A DNA stretch of 64,000 bases from Azonexus sp. R2A61 (GTDB lineage Bacteria > Pseudomonadota > Gammaproteobacteria > Burkholderiales > Rhodocyclaceae): NCBI RefSeq assembly GCF_021401135.1, contig NZ_JACBFO010000003.1, positions 434,001 through 498,000 on the forward strand, read 5' to 3'. Below are positions 34,001 to 43,002 of the stretch, one piece after another. The first letter of the stretch is position 1. Every line of letters starts with the position of its first letter. The notes below the pieces were generated by a model. It did not search any database. It saw only the letters and a program-made list of their open reading frames with translations, and was not told the DNA's origin. The translations under genes were made by a program, and so were the position numbers.

Positions 34001-35710
34001 TCAGCCGGCCTTCGGACGGGCCGCGGAAAATGCTTCGAAAGCGTCGTTGACCGCAAGAAAGACGCGGCCGGACAGTTCCTGCCAGAGCGGCGACTGGACC
34101 AGCCGGTCCTGCACCGGCCCCTTGACCTCGGCCAGATGCAGCCGGATGTCGCGGGCGCGCAGGTCGCGGTTGAGGTCGGTCAGCACCTCCATGGCCGTCG
34201 TGTCGACGCGGTTGACCGCGCTCATGATCAGCACCACCTCGCGGGTGTCCGGCGCCTTTTCCAGCTCCTGCGTCAGGCGCGTTTCGACGGCACTCAGATT
34301 GCCGAAAAACAGGCTTTCGTCGATGCGCAGCAGCAATACGCCGGGAATCGTCTCGGCGTGGTGGCGTTCGACGTTGCGGAAGTGTTCGCTGTCCGGAATC
34401 CGGCCGAGCACCGCAATGTGCGGTGTACTGCTGCGGTAGACCAGCGTCGCCAGCGAAAAAAGCAGACCGAGCGAAATGCCGGCTTCCAGTCCGAGCAGGA
34501 AGACGCCGAGGCCGGTGCAGGCGGCAGCCAGGCCGTCGGCGCGGTCGTACTGCCAGGCCTGGCGCAGACTGCGCAGATCGATCATGGTGAGCGCGGCGAC
34601 GATGATGCTGGCAGCCAGGACCGCCAGCGGCAGGCGTTCGAACAGCGGCGCGGCGCCGGCTACGACGAGCAACATGGCCAGGGCCGAGACGATGCTGGCC
34701 AGCGGTGTCTGCGCGCCGGCCGCGACGTTGACCGCCGAGCGCGATACGCCGCCGCCGACCGGCATGCCGCCGAAGCCGGCGGCGACGACGTTGGCGGCGC
34801 CGAGGCCGAGCAGTTCCGCGTTGGCATCGATGCGTTCGCGCCGTTTGACGGCCAGTGCCTGGGCCATCGAAATGTTCTGGACCATGCCGATCAGGGTCAT
34901 CAGCAGGATCGGTGCAGCCAGCGTGCGCAGGTCGCCGAAAGCCGGCAGGATCAGGCTGAAGGCCGGCAAACCTTCGACGATGTGGCCGACGGTGGCCACG
35001 CCGTATTGCCGGTCGAGATTGCCGCCGACCACCGCCAGGGTGCCGGCGACGACGACCAGCAGCGGCATCAGGCGCACCGCGAACGATGCCTTGCGCTCGC
35101 CCATGCCGGCCCCGCGCAGCAGGCGGCCGAGCCACAGCCGGCTGAAGCCGAGCACGCCGATGGCCGCGGCCCCGATGACGGTATTGGCGTCGATCCGCGT
35201 CTGCTCGAGCATTGCCGAAACGACATGGAAAGCGTCGCTGCCGGCCGGCTGCAGACCGAACAGGTATTTCAGCTGGCTGAAGACGATCAGCACGGCCGAA
35301 CCGGAGACGAAACCGGCGATCACCGGACGGCTCAGCAATTGCGACAGGAAACCGAGGCGCAGCAGCCCGCAGGCCAGCAGCAATAGGCCGGAAGCCAGCG
35401 ACAGCACGGCGGCGAGGCCGATGTATTCCGGCGAACCGGGGGCGGCAATCGGCGTCAGCACCGACCAGGTCATGATCGAAGTGATGGCCACCGGGCCGAC
35501 CGCCTGCACCATGCTGCTGCCGAACAGCGCGTAGGCGACGACCGGGAAGATGCTGACGTACAGCCCGGCCTGCGGCGGCAGCCCGGCGAGCAGGGCGTAA
35601 CCCAGGCTCTGCGGCAGGACCAGGATGGTGACCAGCACGCCGGCCAGCAAGTCATCGGCCAGATGACGGCGGGGGTAGGCGGCGATCCAGGCGGGAACGA
35701 AGCGTTTCAT
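34001..35710 (-). CDS. SulP family anion transporter with STAS domain
   Basis: 569 residues. The membrane domain starts with the SulP signature (ILVLPQSLGYALLAGLPPQA, PVAITSIMTWSVL) and has GGMPVGGGVSRSAVN around residue 320. The C-terminal ~110 residues are a STAS domain (LLLRIDESLFFGNLSAVETR, VDTTAMEVL). Family members carry sulfate, bicarbonate or dicarboxylates; the substrate cannot be read here. It is downstream of fabI but separated from it by a terminator hairpin. Confidence 0.9.
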   Translation of the reverse strand: MKRFVPAWIAAYPRRHLADDLLAGVLVTILVLPQSLGYALLAGLPPQAGLYVSIFPVVAYALFGSSMVQAVGPVAITSIMTWSVLTPIAAPGSPEYIGLAAVLSLASGLLLLACGLLRLGFLSQLLSRPVIAGFVSGSAVLIVFSQLKYLFGLQPAGSDAFHVVSAMLEQTRIDANTVIGAAAIGVLGFSRLWLGRLLRGAGMGERKASFAVRLMPLLVVVAGTLAVVGGNLDRQYGVATVGHIVEGLPAFSLILPAFGDLRTLAAPILLMTLIGMVQNISMAQALAVKRRERIDANAELLGLGAANVVAAGFGGMPVGGGVSRSAVNVAAGAQTPLASIVSALAMLLVVAGAAPLFERLPLAVLAASIIVAALTMIDLRSLRQAWQYDRADGLAAACTGLGVFLLGLEAGISLGLLFSLATLVYRSSTPHIAVLGRIPDSEHFRNVERHHAETIPGVLLLRIDESLFFGNLSAVETRLTQELEKAPDTREVVLIMSAVNRVDTTAMEVLTDLNRDLRARDIRLHLAEVKGPVQDRLVQSPLWQELSGRVFLAVNDAFEAFSAARPKAG

Positions 35711-35727
35711 CGTGGCGCTGGCGAAGA

Positions 35728-35762
35728 AAACGCCGACCGGCAGTGTGCGGGTCGGCGTTTTT
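35728..35762 (-). terminator. Intrinsic terminator between fabI and the SulP gene
   Basis: AAAACGCCGACC/GGTCGGCGTTTT with an 11-base loop, T-rich on both strands. It lies downstream of fabI on the minus strand. Confidence 0.8.
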
Positions 35763-35770
35763 CGGCGGTA

Positions 35771-35787
35771 TTGCGGGTTGACCGCAA
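35771..35787. repeat. Iterated palindrome, degenerate centre
   Basis: TTGCGGGTTGACCGCAA: both outer halves match the family consensus but the centre reads GGTTGA instead of GTCGA. Intergenic, nine bases after the fabI stop on the minus strand. Confidence 0.6.
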
Positions 35788-35795
35788 GGGGCGGG

Positions 35796-36593
35796 TCAGG
35801 CCGGCAGCGGATCGGCGTTGCCGAGGGCGGTGGTGTTGATGCCGCCGTCGACGTAGAGGATTTCGCCGGTGATGCCGCTGGCCAGGTCGGACAGCATGAA
35901 GGCGGCGGCGTTGCCGACTTCCTCGATGGTCACGTTGCGGCGCAGCGGCGCGTTGTGCGCGTTGTAGGCGAGCAGCTTGCCGAAGTTGCCGATGCCGGAG
36001 GCGGCCAGCGTCTTGATCGGGCCGGCCGAGATCGAGTTGGCGCGGATGCCTTCGGGGCCGAGGCAGTAGGCCAGGTAGCGCGTGGCGGCTTCGAGGCTGG
36101 CCTTGGCCAGGCCCATGGTGTTGTAGTTCGGCATGGTCTTCTCGGCGCCCAGGTAGGACAGCGCGAGCAACGCGGCCTTGCGGCCCTGCATCATCGGCCG
36201 GGCGGCCTTGGCCAGCGCCGGGTAGCTGTAGGACGAGATGTCGTGGGCGATGCGGAAGGCGTCGCGGGTGATGCCGTTCAGGAAGTCGCCCTCGATGGCT
36301 TCGGTCGGCGCGTAGGCGATGGAGTGGACCAGGCCGTCCAGACCGTCCCAGTGCTGGCCGAGGTCAGCGAACAGCTTGTCGATTTCTTCGTCCTTGGAGA
36401 CGTCCAGCGGAAAGATCAGGGTGCTGTCGAACTCGGCGGCAAATTTCTTGATGCGGTCCTCGAAACGCTCGTTCTGGTACGTGAAGGCCAGTTGCGCGCC
36501 TTCGCGGTGGCAGGCCTTGGCAATGCCATAGGCGATGGAGTGCTTGGACAGCAGCCCGGTGAGCAGAATCTTCTTGTCGGCGAGAAAGCCCAT
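35796..36593 (-). CDS. fabI: Enoyl-[acyl-carrier-protein] reductase [NADH]
   Basis: 265 residues. N-terminal [23 protein letters not shown] is the FabI form of the Rossmann nucleotide motif. The catalytic Tyr-x6-Lys is YNTMGLAK, followed by [11 protein letters not shown]. It catalyses the last reduction of fatty-acid elongation in the cytoplasm. It is monocistronic by appearance, with a good -10 box upstream and a terminator downstream. Confidence 0.95.
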   Translation of the reverse strand: MGFLADKKILLTGLLSKHSIAYGIAKACHREGAQLAFTYQNERFEDRIKKFAAEFDSTLIFPLDVSKDEEIDKLFADLGQHWDGLDGLVHSIAYAPTEAIEGDFLNGITRDAFRIAHDISSYSYPALAKAARPMMQGRKAALLALSYLGAEKTMPNYNTMGLAKASLEAATRYLAYCLGPEGIRANSISAGPIKTLAASGIGNFGKLLAYNAHNAPLRRNVTIEEVGNAAAFMLSDLASGITGEILYVDGGINTTALGNADPLPA

Positions 36594-36625
36594 GTAGTGT
36601 TCTCCCTAAGGGGTTAAGCCGGCGG

Positions 36626-36631
36626 ATTATA
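36626..36631 (-). promoter_or_regulatory. Candidate -10 element for fabI
   Basis: The minus strand reads TATAAT here, about 33 bases before the fabI start codon. No convincing -35 hexamer at 16-18 bases. Confidence 0.4.
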
Positions 36632-36731
36632 CGTCATCGCGTGGACCTTGTTGTTGCCGGAAAGAGCGATGAGCGCTTGTGTATACGGTACAGTATGGTG
36701 ATCGTTTACCGACCCGCAGCCGCAATCCCTC

Positions 36732-37136
36732 ATGGAAGCACAGAAGAAACTCGTTCATGTCACCCGCATGCCGATCCGTTGGGGCGACATGGATGCCTAC
36801 GGGCACGTCAACAATACCGTCTATTTCCGCTACATGGAGCAGGCCCGCGTCGAATGGATCGAGGCGCTGGGCATCGTTGTCCGGCCGGGCGGCGACGGGC
36901 CGGTGATCATCAATGCCAGCTGCACCTTCCTGATCCCGATGACCTATCCGGGCGAAGTCGAGGTGCGGACGCATGTCGGTGCGATCGGTCGCTCCAGCGT
37001 GCAGACCCATGTCGATCTGTGCATCGATGGCAAGGTCTATGCGGAAGGCGCGGCCAAGGTGGTGTGGATGGATACGCGCACCGGCAAGTCGGTGCCCTTG
37101 CCGGATCGTGTGCGGGCGGTGCTGGAAGCGGGGTAA
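36732..37136 (+). CDS. Acyl-CoA thioesterase, 4-hydroxybenzoyl-CoA thioesterase fold
   Basis: 134 residues. RWGDMDAYGHVNNTVYFRYM is the catalytic hotdog-fold motif with the general-base Asp, and FLIPMTYPGEVEVRTHVG the second strand set. Relatives of the YbgC/FadM group hydrolyse acyl-CoAs in the cytoplasm. It is divergent from fabI and 36 bases upstream of dgt. The exact acyl substrate is unknown. Confidence 0.85.
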   Translation: MEAQKKLVHVTRMPIRWGDMDAYGHVNNTVYFRYMEQARVEWIEALGIVVRPGGDGPVIINASCTFLIPMTYPGEVEVRTHVGAIGRSSVQTHVDLCIDGKVYAEGAAKVVWMDTRTGKSVPLPDRVRAVLEAG

Positions 37137-37172
37137 ACTGCGTCTTCCTCGTATTTTCCGTCACCGACCGGC

Positions 37173-38519
37173 ATGGGCCACAAGAAGACCTGGGAAAAAC
37201 TCCTCTCCGCCGAGCGCCTCGGCGCCGGCAAGGCGCCCGGCACGCCCGAGCGCACTGCCTTCCAGCAGGATTACGACCGCATCGTATTTACCTCGGCCTT
37301 TCGCCGTTTGAAGGACAAGACGCAGGTTTTCCCGCTATCGAAGAGCGATTACGTGCGTACGCGCCTGACGCACAGCCTGGAAGCCAGTTGCGTCGGCCGC
37401 TCGCTAGGTGCCGTGGTCGGTCGCGAGATCATTGCCCGGCATGGCTTGAAGGATGTCGAGTCGGGCGATTTCGGGGCGATCGTCGCGGCCGCCTGCCTGG
37501 CGCACGACATCGGCAATCCGCCGTTCGGGCATGCCGGCGAGGATGCGATCCGCGAGTGGTTCCGTCATTCCGGCCTGCTCGAACGGCACGACTTCACGCC
37601 GGCGCAGAAGGCCGATTTCGAGAAATACGAAGGCAACGCGCAAGGGTTCCGCATCGTCAGCCGGCTGCAGAGCCCGGCCAATCCGGGCGGTCTGCAGTTG
37701 AGCAGCGCGGTGTTGGCGACCTTTACCAAATATCCGCGGCCTTCTGCGGTCGACGGCGAACTGGACGGAAAAAGCGGCAAGAAGTTCGGTTTCTTCCAGC
37801 ACGATGCCGAGAATTTTGCCCGCGTCGCGCGGTCGACCGGGCTGATCGAGCGAATTCCGGGCACCGCCTGGCGGCGTCATCCGCTGGCCTTCCTCGTCGA
37901 AGTGGCCGACGACACCTGCTACCTGATCGTCGATCTGGAAGATGCCGCCCGCCTCGGCTTCGTGCCGTACCGCGATGCCGAATGCCTGCTCGCCGATCTG
38001 GCCGGCAACACCATCAACGGTGGCCGGCTGGAACGCCTGCACGATCCGAAGGAACGCCTGGAATACCTGCGGGCGAAAGCCATCGGCCGCCTGCTGGAAG
38101 GCGCGGCGGCGGTGTTCCTGGAAAACGAGGCGGCGATCCTCGATGGCAGTTTCGATGAAGAACTGCTGGCCCGTTCGCCGGTCCATGTGCCGCTGCAGGC
38201 GGTGCTGAAGCTGGCCAAGGAAACCATCTACACGGCGCGGCCGGCGCTGGAGATCGAAACCGCCGGTTTCGAGGTGCTCGGTGCGTTGCTGCAACTGTTT
38301 GCCAATGCCGTCGAAGCCCGGGCCGGCTTTGCCCGGTTCACGACGCGCGAGCGCATGCTGCTGAAGCTGCTGCCGCCGCAGTTCCTCGGCCATGGCGGAG
38401 AGCCGGACGCCGATCCCTATGTGCGGCTGCTCCAGGTGGCGGACTTCGTGGCCGGGATGACCGACTCTTATGCGGTGGACATGTATCGCAAGTTGAAAGG
38501 ATTCGACCTGCCGACCTGA
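37173..38519 (+). CDS. dgt: Deoxyguanosinetriphosphate triphosphohydrolase-like protein
   Basis: 448 residues. HD-domain metal ligands are in RLTHSLEASCVGRSLG and CLAHDIGNPPFGHAGEDAI; DDTCYLIVDLEDA provides the later Asp. The N-terminal RIVFTSAFRRLKDKTQVFPL is typical of the dNTPase family. These enzymes release triphosphate from dNTPs and adjust nucleotide pools. It could be the dGTP-specific or the broader dNTPase subtype. A TGCGGTCGACGG element occurs near codon 190 and a GCGGTCGACCGG copy near codon 220. Confidence 0.88.
   Translation: MGHKKTWEKLLSAERLGAGKAPGTPERTAFQQDYDRIVFTSAFRRLKDKTQVFPLSKSDYVRTRLTHSLEASCVGRSLGAVVGREIIARHGLKDVESGDFGAIVAAACLAHDIGNPPFGHAGEDAIREWFRHSGLLERHDFTPAQKADFEKYEGNAQGFRIVSRLQSPANPGGLQLSSAVLATFTKYPRPSAVDGELDGKSGKKFGFFQHDAENFARVARSTGLIERIPGTAWRRHPLAFLVEVADDTCYLIVDLEDAARLGFVPYRDAECLLADLAGNTINGGRLERLHDPKERLEYLRAKAIGRLLEGAAAVFLENEAAILDGSFDEELLARSPVHVPLQAVLKLAKETIYTARPALEIETAGFEVLGALLQLFANAVEARAGFARFTTRERMLLKLLPPQFLGHGGEPDADPYVRLLQVADFVAGMTDSYAVDMYRKLKGFDLPT
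37829..37840. repeat. Iterated palindrome core inside dgt (11 of 12 matches)
   Basis: GCGCGGTCGACCGG context; the core GCGGTCGACCG matches the family, read here as Arg-Ser-Thr in the dgt frame. Confidence 0.5.
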
Positions 38520-38553
38520 TTGATGTTATCAATCGCGTTTTACCCCCGACAGG

Positions 38554-39879
38554 ATGAGCCGGATGTTCGGAGAAAAACATCGGCAACGCATTGCCGAACT
38601 GGAGGCGCAACTCGCCGAGCAACAGGCGCTGCGCTGTGCCCTGGACCGTTCGCAGGCGATCGTCGAATTGACGCCGGACGGCGTGGTGATCGATGCCAAC
38701 GCGAATTTCTGCCAGATCATGGGCTACGACGCGACCGAACTGCGCGGCCAGCCGCACCGGCTGCTCTGCGATCCGGCCTTCGTAACCAGCCCGGATTACC
38801 GGGCTTTCTGGGACAGCCTGCGACGCGGGGAATTCTTTCGCGGTACGATCCGGCGCCGGCATCGCGACGGCCGCGACATCTGGCTGGAAGCCACCTACAA
38901 CCCGGTGCTCGACGCGGCCGGGCGGGTGCTCAAGGTGGTCAAGTTCGCCACCGATGTCACCGCGCAGGCCGTCGATGCGGCCGCCCAGCGGGCGATGATC
39001 GAATCGATCGAGCGCTCGATGGCGGTCATCGAATTCCGGCCGGACGGCACGATCCTGCGGGCCAACGAAAATTTCTGCCGGACCATGGGATACGCTGAAA
39101 ACGAGATCGTCGGCCGGCATCATCGTCTGTTTTGCCAGGACGAGTTCGTCCGTGGACCGGAATATGCCGAATTCTGGGCCCGGCTGGCGCGCGGCGAATT
39201 CGGTTCCGGCCAGTATCAGCGGCTCGATCGGCAGGGGCGGGGCATCTGGCTGGAAGCCACCTACAACCCGGTCTTCGGGCCTGACGGCAAGGTCGTCCGG
39301 GTGGTCAAGTTCGCGGTGGACATCACGAAGCGCGTGCTGCACCAACTGGCAGAGCGGGAGAGCGCCGGTACGGCCTACAAGGTCGCACTGGAAACCCGCG
39401 AGATTGCGCAATCCGGCGAACGGATCATTCTCGACACCGTGGACAAGATGCATCACATCGCCGGCATCGTCGGCGAATCGGCGGCGCTGGTCGAGACGCT
39501 GGGGGTGCAGACGGCCGGCATCTCGTCGATCGTCAACACGATCCGCGAGATTGCCGAACAGACCAACCTGCTGGCGCTCAATGCCGCCATCGAGGCGGCG
39601 CGGGCCGGCGAGACCGGACGCGGCTTCGCGGTGGTGGCCGACGAAGTGCGCAAGCTGGCCGAGCGGACCGGCAAGTCGACCGGTGAAATCGCCGCCATGA
39701 TCCAGACCATCCAGAAAGAAACCGGCTCGGTGACGGTCAGCATGAATAGCGGTCTGACCGAGGTCAATGCCGGCGTGGCGCTGGCCGGCGAAGCCGGCGA
39801 GGTGATCAAGCAGATGCGCGACGGGGCGATCCGGGTAGTCGATGTCGTTCAGGCTTTTTCGTCGACCGTCGCCACCTGA
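38554..39879 (+). CDS. Soluble chemoreceptor with two tandem PAS domains (BdlA-like)
   Basis: 441 residues without membrane helices. Two similar PAS domains (~20-135 and ~140-255) share [10 protein letters not shown] and the C-terminal VVKFA-D/V motif, and each has a His-containing GxxHRL segment. The C-terminal part is a chemoreceptor signalling domain with [20 protein letters not shown] and [20 protein letters not shown]. This layout equals Pseudomonas BdlA, which links redox or c-di-GMP state to biofilm dispersal, and is related to Aer-like receptors. No chemotaxis genes are adjacent. With LapD/LapG in the same window, a biofilm role is attractive but inferred. Confidence 0.85.
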   Translation: MSRMFGEKHRQRIAELEAQLAEQQALRCALDRSQAIVELTPDGVVIDANANFCQIMGYDATELRGQPHRLLCDPAFVTSPDYRAFWDSLRRGEFFRGTIRRRHRDGRDIWLEATYNPVLDAAGRVLKVVKFATDVTAQAVDAAAQRAMIESIERSMAVIEFRPDGTILRANENFCRTMGYAENEIVGRHHRLFCQDEFVRGPEYAEFWARLARGEFGSGQYQRLDRQGRGIWLEATYNPVFGPDGKVVRVVKFAVDITKRVLHQLAERESAGTAYKVALETREIAQSGERIILDTVDKMHHIAGIVGESAALVETLGVQTAGISSIVNTIREIAEQTNLLALNAAIEAARAGETGRGFAVVADEVRKLAERTGKSTGEIAAMIQTIQKETGSVTVSMNSGLTEVNAGVALAGEAGEVIKQMRDGAIRVVDVVQAFSSTVAT

Positions 39880-39898
39880 ATTGCAGGAACGGCTTGCC

Positions 39899-39939
39899 AA
39901 AATCGGATGACTGTACAAAAATACAGTCATCCGATTTTT
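39899..39939. terminator. 17-base inverted repeat with T-run enclosing the lexA operator
   Basis: Perfect arms AAAATCGGATGACTGTA/TACAGTCATCCGATTTT with loop CAAAAA and trailing T residues. It can end transcription of the upstream chemoreceptor gene, while its centre is the LexA box. Confidence 0.7.
39911..39926. promoter_or_regulatory. LexA box upstream of lexA
   Basis: CTGTACAAAAATACAG fits the CTGT-N8-ACAG SOS consensus exactly at the outer positions, 26 bases before the lexA start. It implies autoregulation of lexA and the co-transcribed imuA-imuB. Confidence 0.93.
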
Positions 39940-39952
39940 CCGGAGCCTCTCC

Positions 39953-40555
39953 ATGAAACTCACGCCCCGTCAGCAGGAAATCCTCGATTTCATCAAGAAC
40001 ACCGTCGAGGTGCTCGGCGCACCGCCGACCCGGGCGGAAATCGCCACCGCCTTCGGCTTTGCATCGCCGAACGCCGCTGAGGACCACCTCAAGGCGCTGG
40101 CCAAGAAGGGGGCGATCAATCTCGAACCCGGTTCGGCACGCGGCATCCGCCTGGTCGAACAACTTGGCCTGCCGCTGATCGGCAGCGTCGCCGCCGGTTC
40201 GCCGATCCTCGCCGTCGAGAACGTGCAGGGGCGCTATGCACTGGATGCCGGGCTGTTCAGCCCGCGTGCCGATTTCCTGTTGAAGGTGCGCGGCTTGTCG
40301 ATGATCGACGCGGGCATCTTCGATGGCGACCTGCTGGCGGTGCACAAGACCAACCAGGCACGCGACGGCCAGATCGTCGTCGCCCGGCTCGACGAGGAGG
40401 TCACCGTCAAGCGGCTGGCGCGAACCGGCAGCATGGTCAAGCTGATTGCCGAGAACCCCGATTTTGAGCCGATCATGGTCAATCCGGCCGAGGTCGACTT
40501 CGCCATCGAGGGCATCGCCGTCGGATTGATTCGCGGGGCCGTTTCCTCGCTGTAA
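39953..40555 (+). CDS. lexA: LexA SOS repressor
   Basis: 200 residues, ATG preceded by CGGAG. The winged helix-turn-helix ([20 protein letters not shown]) is nearly that of E. coli LexA, consistent with the CTGT-N8-ACAG box. The autocleavage site is Ala81-Gly82 (VAAGSP). The catalytic Ser is Ser116 ([10 protein letters not shown]) and the Lys is Lys153 (EVTVKRL). On RecA activation it cleaves itself and derepresses the cassette. Whether this is the only lexA of the genome or a cassette-specific second copy cannot be seen here. Confidence 0.95.
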   Translation: MKLTPRQQEILDFIKNTVEVLGAPPTRAEIATAFGFASPNAAEDHLKALAKKGAINLEPGSARGIRLVEQLGLPLIGSVAAGSPILAVENVQGRYALDAGLFSPRADFLLKVRGLSMIDAGIFDGDLLAVHKTNQARDGQIVVARLDEEVTVKRLARTGSMVKLIAENPDFEPIMVNPAEVDFAIEGIAVGLIRGAVSSL

Positions 40556-40631
40556 GCCCCGGCCGATCCGTCCGGTGCCAGCATCGGACTGGGTTGGTCG
40601 CCGGCCTCGATCCATCCTGCTTTTCTCCGGA

Positions 40632-40649
40632 CCGGCATTTCCATGCCGG
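40632..40649 (+). other. Small hairpin between lexA and imuA
   Basis: CCGGCAT/ATGCCGG with TTCC loop, then a T-rich stretch eight bases on. It could dampen read-through into imuA. No LexA box is present in this gap, so imuA-imuB probably depend on the lexA promoter. Confidence 0.4.
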
Positions 40650-40677
40650 CAATGGTCTTTTTCGCCCGGAATTTTCC

Positions 40678-41391
40678 ATGCTCCCCTCCGTTGCCGCCGT
40701 CGATCTTGCCGATGTCCTTGCCCGCGGCGACATCTGGCGCGGCGATGCCTTGTCTGGCCTGCCGGCCGGCACCGTCGCCAGCGGTTACGCCGAGCTCGAT
40801 GCCGAACTGCCGGGCGGTGGCTGGCCGTGCGGAAATCTCACCGAAATCCTGGTCGACCGTGGTGGTATCGGCGAAATCAGCCTGCTGCTGCCGGCGCTGG
40901 CCCGCTTGTCGGACGAAGGCGGTCGTCTGGCCCTGATCGCGCCGCCCTGGCTGCCGCATGCGCCGGCCTGGGCGGCAGCCGGCGTGGCGCCGGAGCGCCT
41001 GCTGGTGATCCGGCCGGGCAAGCAGCTGGCCTGGTGCGTCGAACAATTGCTCCGGTGCGGCGGCTTTGCCGGGCTGCTCGCCTGGCCGGACGCCGGCATC
41101 GATGCCCGGGCGCTGCGCCGCCTGCAGGTGGCGGCCGAAGGGCAGTCGGTTTTTGCCGTTTTGTGGCGGTCGACCGTGGACGCTGCAACCCCGTCGCCGG
41201 CGCCTCTGCGTCTGACGCTGGCCGCTGGTGCCGACCGGCTGGCGTTGCGCATCCTCAAGCGGCGCGGTCGGCCGGCGTCGCGTCTGTTGCAGATCGACAT
41301 CCCCCGACCGGGAAGGAAAACACGTGTTGTGGCTGGCCCTGCATTTTCCGCAGCTGACGCTGGAAGCCCTGCCGTCGCGGCAGTCGCCTAG
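40678..41391 (+). CDS. imuA: ImuA, RecA-like/SulA-like translesion accessory protein
   Basis: 237 residues from ATG 40678. The order LPAGTVASGYAELDAELPGGGWPCGNLTEI followed by SLLLPALARLSDEGGRLALI matches ImuA (the SulA-RecA-like family), with the glycine-rich P-loop region degenerated. ImuA works with ImuB and DnaE2 in damage-induced mutagenesis. It overlaps imuB by 68 bases in a different frame. A copy of the iterated palindrome (41165-41177) lies inside it. Confidence 0.85.
   Translation: MLPSVAAVDLADVLARGDIWRGDALSGLPAGTVASGYAELDAELPGGGWPCGNLTEILVDRGGIGEISLLLPALARLSDEGGRLALIAPPWLPHAPAWAAAGVAPERLLVIRPGKQLAWCVEQLLRCGGFAGLLAWPDAGIDARALRRLQVAAEGQSVFAVLWRSTVDAATPSPAPLRLTLAAGADRLALRILKRRGRPASRLLQIDIPRPGRKTRVVAGPAFSAADAGSPAVAAVA
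41165..41177. repeat. Iterated palindrome copy inside imuA
   Basis: GGCGGTCGACCGT, read as Trp-Arg-Ser-Thr in the imuA frame, in a variable region between two conserved strands. Confidence 0.55.
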
Positions 41392-42763
41392 CGTCGTCAC
41401 GGCGCGCGGCCGGGTTCTGGCTGCCGATCCGGTGGCTGCCGCGGCCGGCATTTTGCCCGGCCACAAGCTGTCGACCGCACTCGGCCTGCTGCCCGGGCTG
41501 CGCGCCTGCGAGCGCGATCCGGCGCGCGAAGCCCGGGCGCTCGCCGATCTCGCCTGCTGGTCCGGTCGCTTCACGCCGACCGTCAGCCTGGCGCCGCCGG
41601 CCGCGCTGCTGCTCGAAATCGGCGGCTGTCGCCGGCTGTTCGGCGGTATCGAAGCGATTGTCGCGGCCGTGCTTGATGGCTGCCGGATACAAGGTTGGAG
41701 TGCGGACTGGGCGGTCGCACCGACGCCGCTCGGCGCCCGCTGGCTGGCGCGTGCCGGCGCGGCGACCAGTTACGAGAGCCTGGCCGCGCTGCAGGCGGCG
41801 CTGGCCGATTTGCCGTGTGCGGTGCCTGACTGGCCAGCCGAGGTCGTCGCCCGGCTCGACGCCTTCGGCCTGCGCCGGCTCGGCGAACTGAGCGCACAGC
41901 CGGCCGGTGGCTTGCGCCGGCGCATCGGCAACGGCCCGGTCGACGACCTGCTGCGCGCCCGCGGCGAACTGCCCGATCCGCAGCGCGCCTTCGTCTTTCC
42001 CGAGCGTTTCGCCGCCGGGCTGGAACTGCCGTCGCGCGTCGAATTCGCCGAAGGTCTGGCCTTCGCCGCGCAGCGCCTGTTTGCCGCGCTGGCCGGGTGG
42101 CTGCAGGTGCGCCAGATGTTGCTGCGCGTCGGCATGCTGCAGCTGACTCACGACGACGGCTCGACCAGCGCGCTGCCGCTGCGTTTCGGCGAACCCTGCG
42201 CCGACGAAGGCCGGTTCATGCGCCTGTTGCGCGAGCATCTGAGTCGCCTGCAGTTAGTGGCGCCGGTCGAGGCGCTGCATCTGACGGCCGACGAAGTCGT
42301 CGCCCGGCCCGACGCCAGCGCCGGCCTGTTCGACCAGGCGCTGCAGGGCGAGGGCGCTGCCGCCTGCATCGAACGCCTGCGCGCCCGGCTCGGCGACGAC
42401 GCTGTGCACAGCCTGGCGCTGCATGCCGACCACCGCCCGGAATGCGCCAGCCGCAGCGACGACCCGGCCGGCATTTTTGCCGCCAAAGCCGCGTCGACCG
42501 CAACATTCGGCAAGCCGCGCCCGCTCTGGCTGCTGCCGGCACCGCAGCCGCTGGCCGAACATGTCGACGGCCCGCACTGGCACGGCCCGCTGCAACTCGT
42601 CACCCGCAGCGAACGGCTGGAAAGCGGCTGGTGGGACAGCGGCGAGCCGTCCGCCGTCGGCGACCTGCGCCGCGACTACTTCGTCGCCCGTACTGGCGAA
42701 GGGCAGTGGGCGTGGATCTTTCGCGACGCGCAGGGCTGGTTCCTGCACGGCCTGTTCGCCTGA
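41324..42763 (+). CDS. imuB: ImuB, inactive Y-family polymerase-like protein
   Basis: 479 residues from GTG 41324 with GGAAGG upstream, giving VLWLALHFPQLTLEAL at the N-terminus. This is the Y-family fold, but the usual acidic residues of the active site are not present: the DxD-type motif is replaced by LHFPQL, and the later SxDE motif by LLLEIGGCRRLFGG. That is typical of ImuB, which acts as a beta-clamp-binding scaffold for DnaE2. The C-terminal domain ends GWFLHGLFA. A partial palindrome copy (42491-42505) sits before KPRPLWLLP. Confidence 0.88.
   Translation: MLWLALHFPQLTLEALPSRQSPSVVTARGRVLAADPVAAAAGILPGHKLSTALGLLPGLRACERDPAREARALADLACWSGRFTPTVSLAPPAALLLEIGGCRRLFGGIEAIVAAVLDGCRIQGWSADWAVAPTPLGARWLARAGAATSYESLAALQAALADLPCAVPDWPAEVVARLDAFGLRRLGELSAQPAGGLRRRIGNGPVDDLLRARGELPDPQRAFVFPERFAAGLELPSRVEFAEGLAFAAQRLFAALAGWLQVRQMLLRVGMLQLTHDDGSTSALPLRFGEPCADEGRFMRLLREHLSRLQLVAPVEALHLTADEVVARPDASAGLFDQALQGEGAAACIERLRARLGDDAVHSLALHADHRPECASRSDDPAGIFAAKAASTATFGKPRPLWLLPAPQPLAEHVDGPHWHGPLQLVTRSERLESGWWDSGEPSAVGDLRRDYFVARTGEGQWAWIFRDAQGWFLHGLFA
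42491..42505. repeat. Iterated palindrome, partial copy inside imuB
   Basis: GCGTCGACCGCAACA; centre and right half match, read as Ala-Ser-Thr-Ala-Thr. Confidence 0.5.
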
Positions 42764-42804
42764 GCCGATTGACAGGTTGCACCGGCGCTACCGATAATCC
42801 GCCG

Positions 42805-43000
42805 CTCTGCAGGAGAGAGAGACTGGTCCGCCAGGCTCCGCCGAAGGCGCAAACTCCCATAATCGCTCAGGCATGCCGAACTGCAGAAATGATTCGCCGG
42901 CTGGAGAGCAGTTGCGAGCGTCCCGGCGCTTGGCAACTCACCGAAGGGGCAGGCTCCGAAGAGCCGAAACTCTCAGGTAAAAGGACAGGGGGAGAGGCGT
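42805..43000 (+). promoter_or_regulatory. Tandem glycine riboswitch (two aptamers)
   Basis: Aptamer 1 (about 42806-42887) is closed by TCTGCAG/CTGCAGA and holds GCCGAAGGCGCAAAC and ATCGCTCAGGCA. Aptamer 2 (about 42895-42999) holds CACCGAAGGGGCAGGC, CGAAACTCTCAGGTAAAAGG and ACAGGGGGAG, which match the glycine riboswitch core closely. The two are joined by a short linker as in cooperative tandem glycine switches. A terminator stem follows directly, so control is by transcription attenuation of the transporter gene at 43050. Confidence 0.93.
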
Positions 43001-43002
43001 CA

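Noticed and set aside
32456..35386. A very long open frame on the plus strand opposite trkH and the SulP transporter gene
   Set aside because: It is rich in Gln, His, Asp and Arg with no domain, the typical by-product of high-GC codon bias opposite membrane protein genes; both minus-strand genes are clear family members.
36677..36693. Possible LexA box TTGTGTATACGGTACAG upstream of the thioesterase gene
   Set aside because: The spacing and left half do not fit CTGT-N8-ACAG, unlike the two exact boxes at 39911 and 43741.
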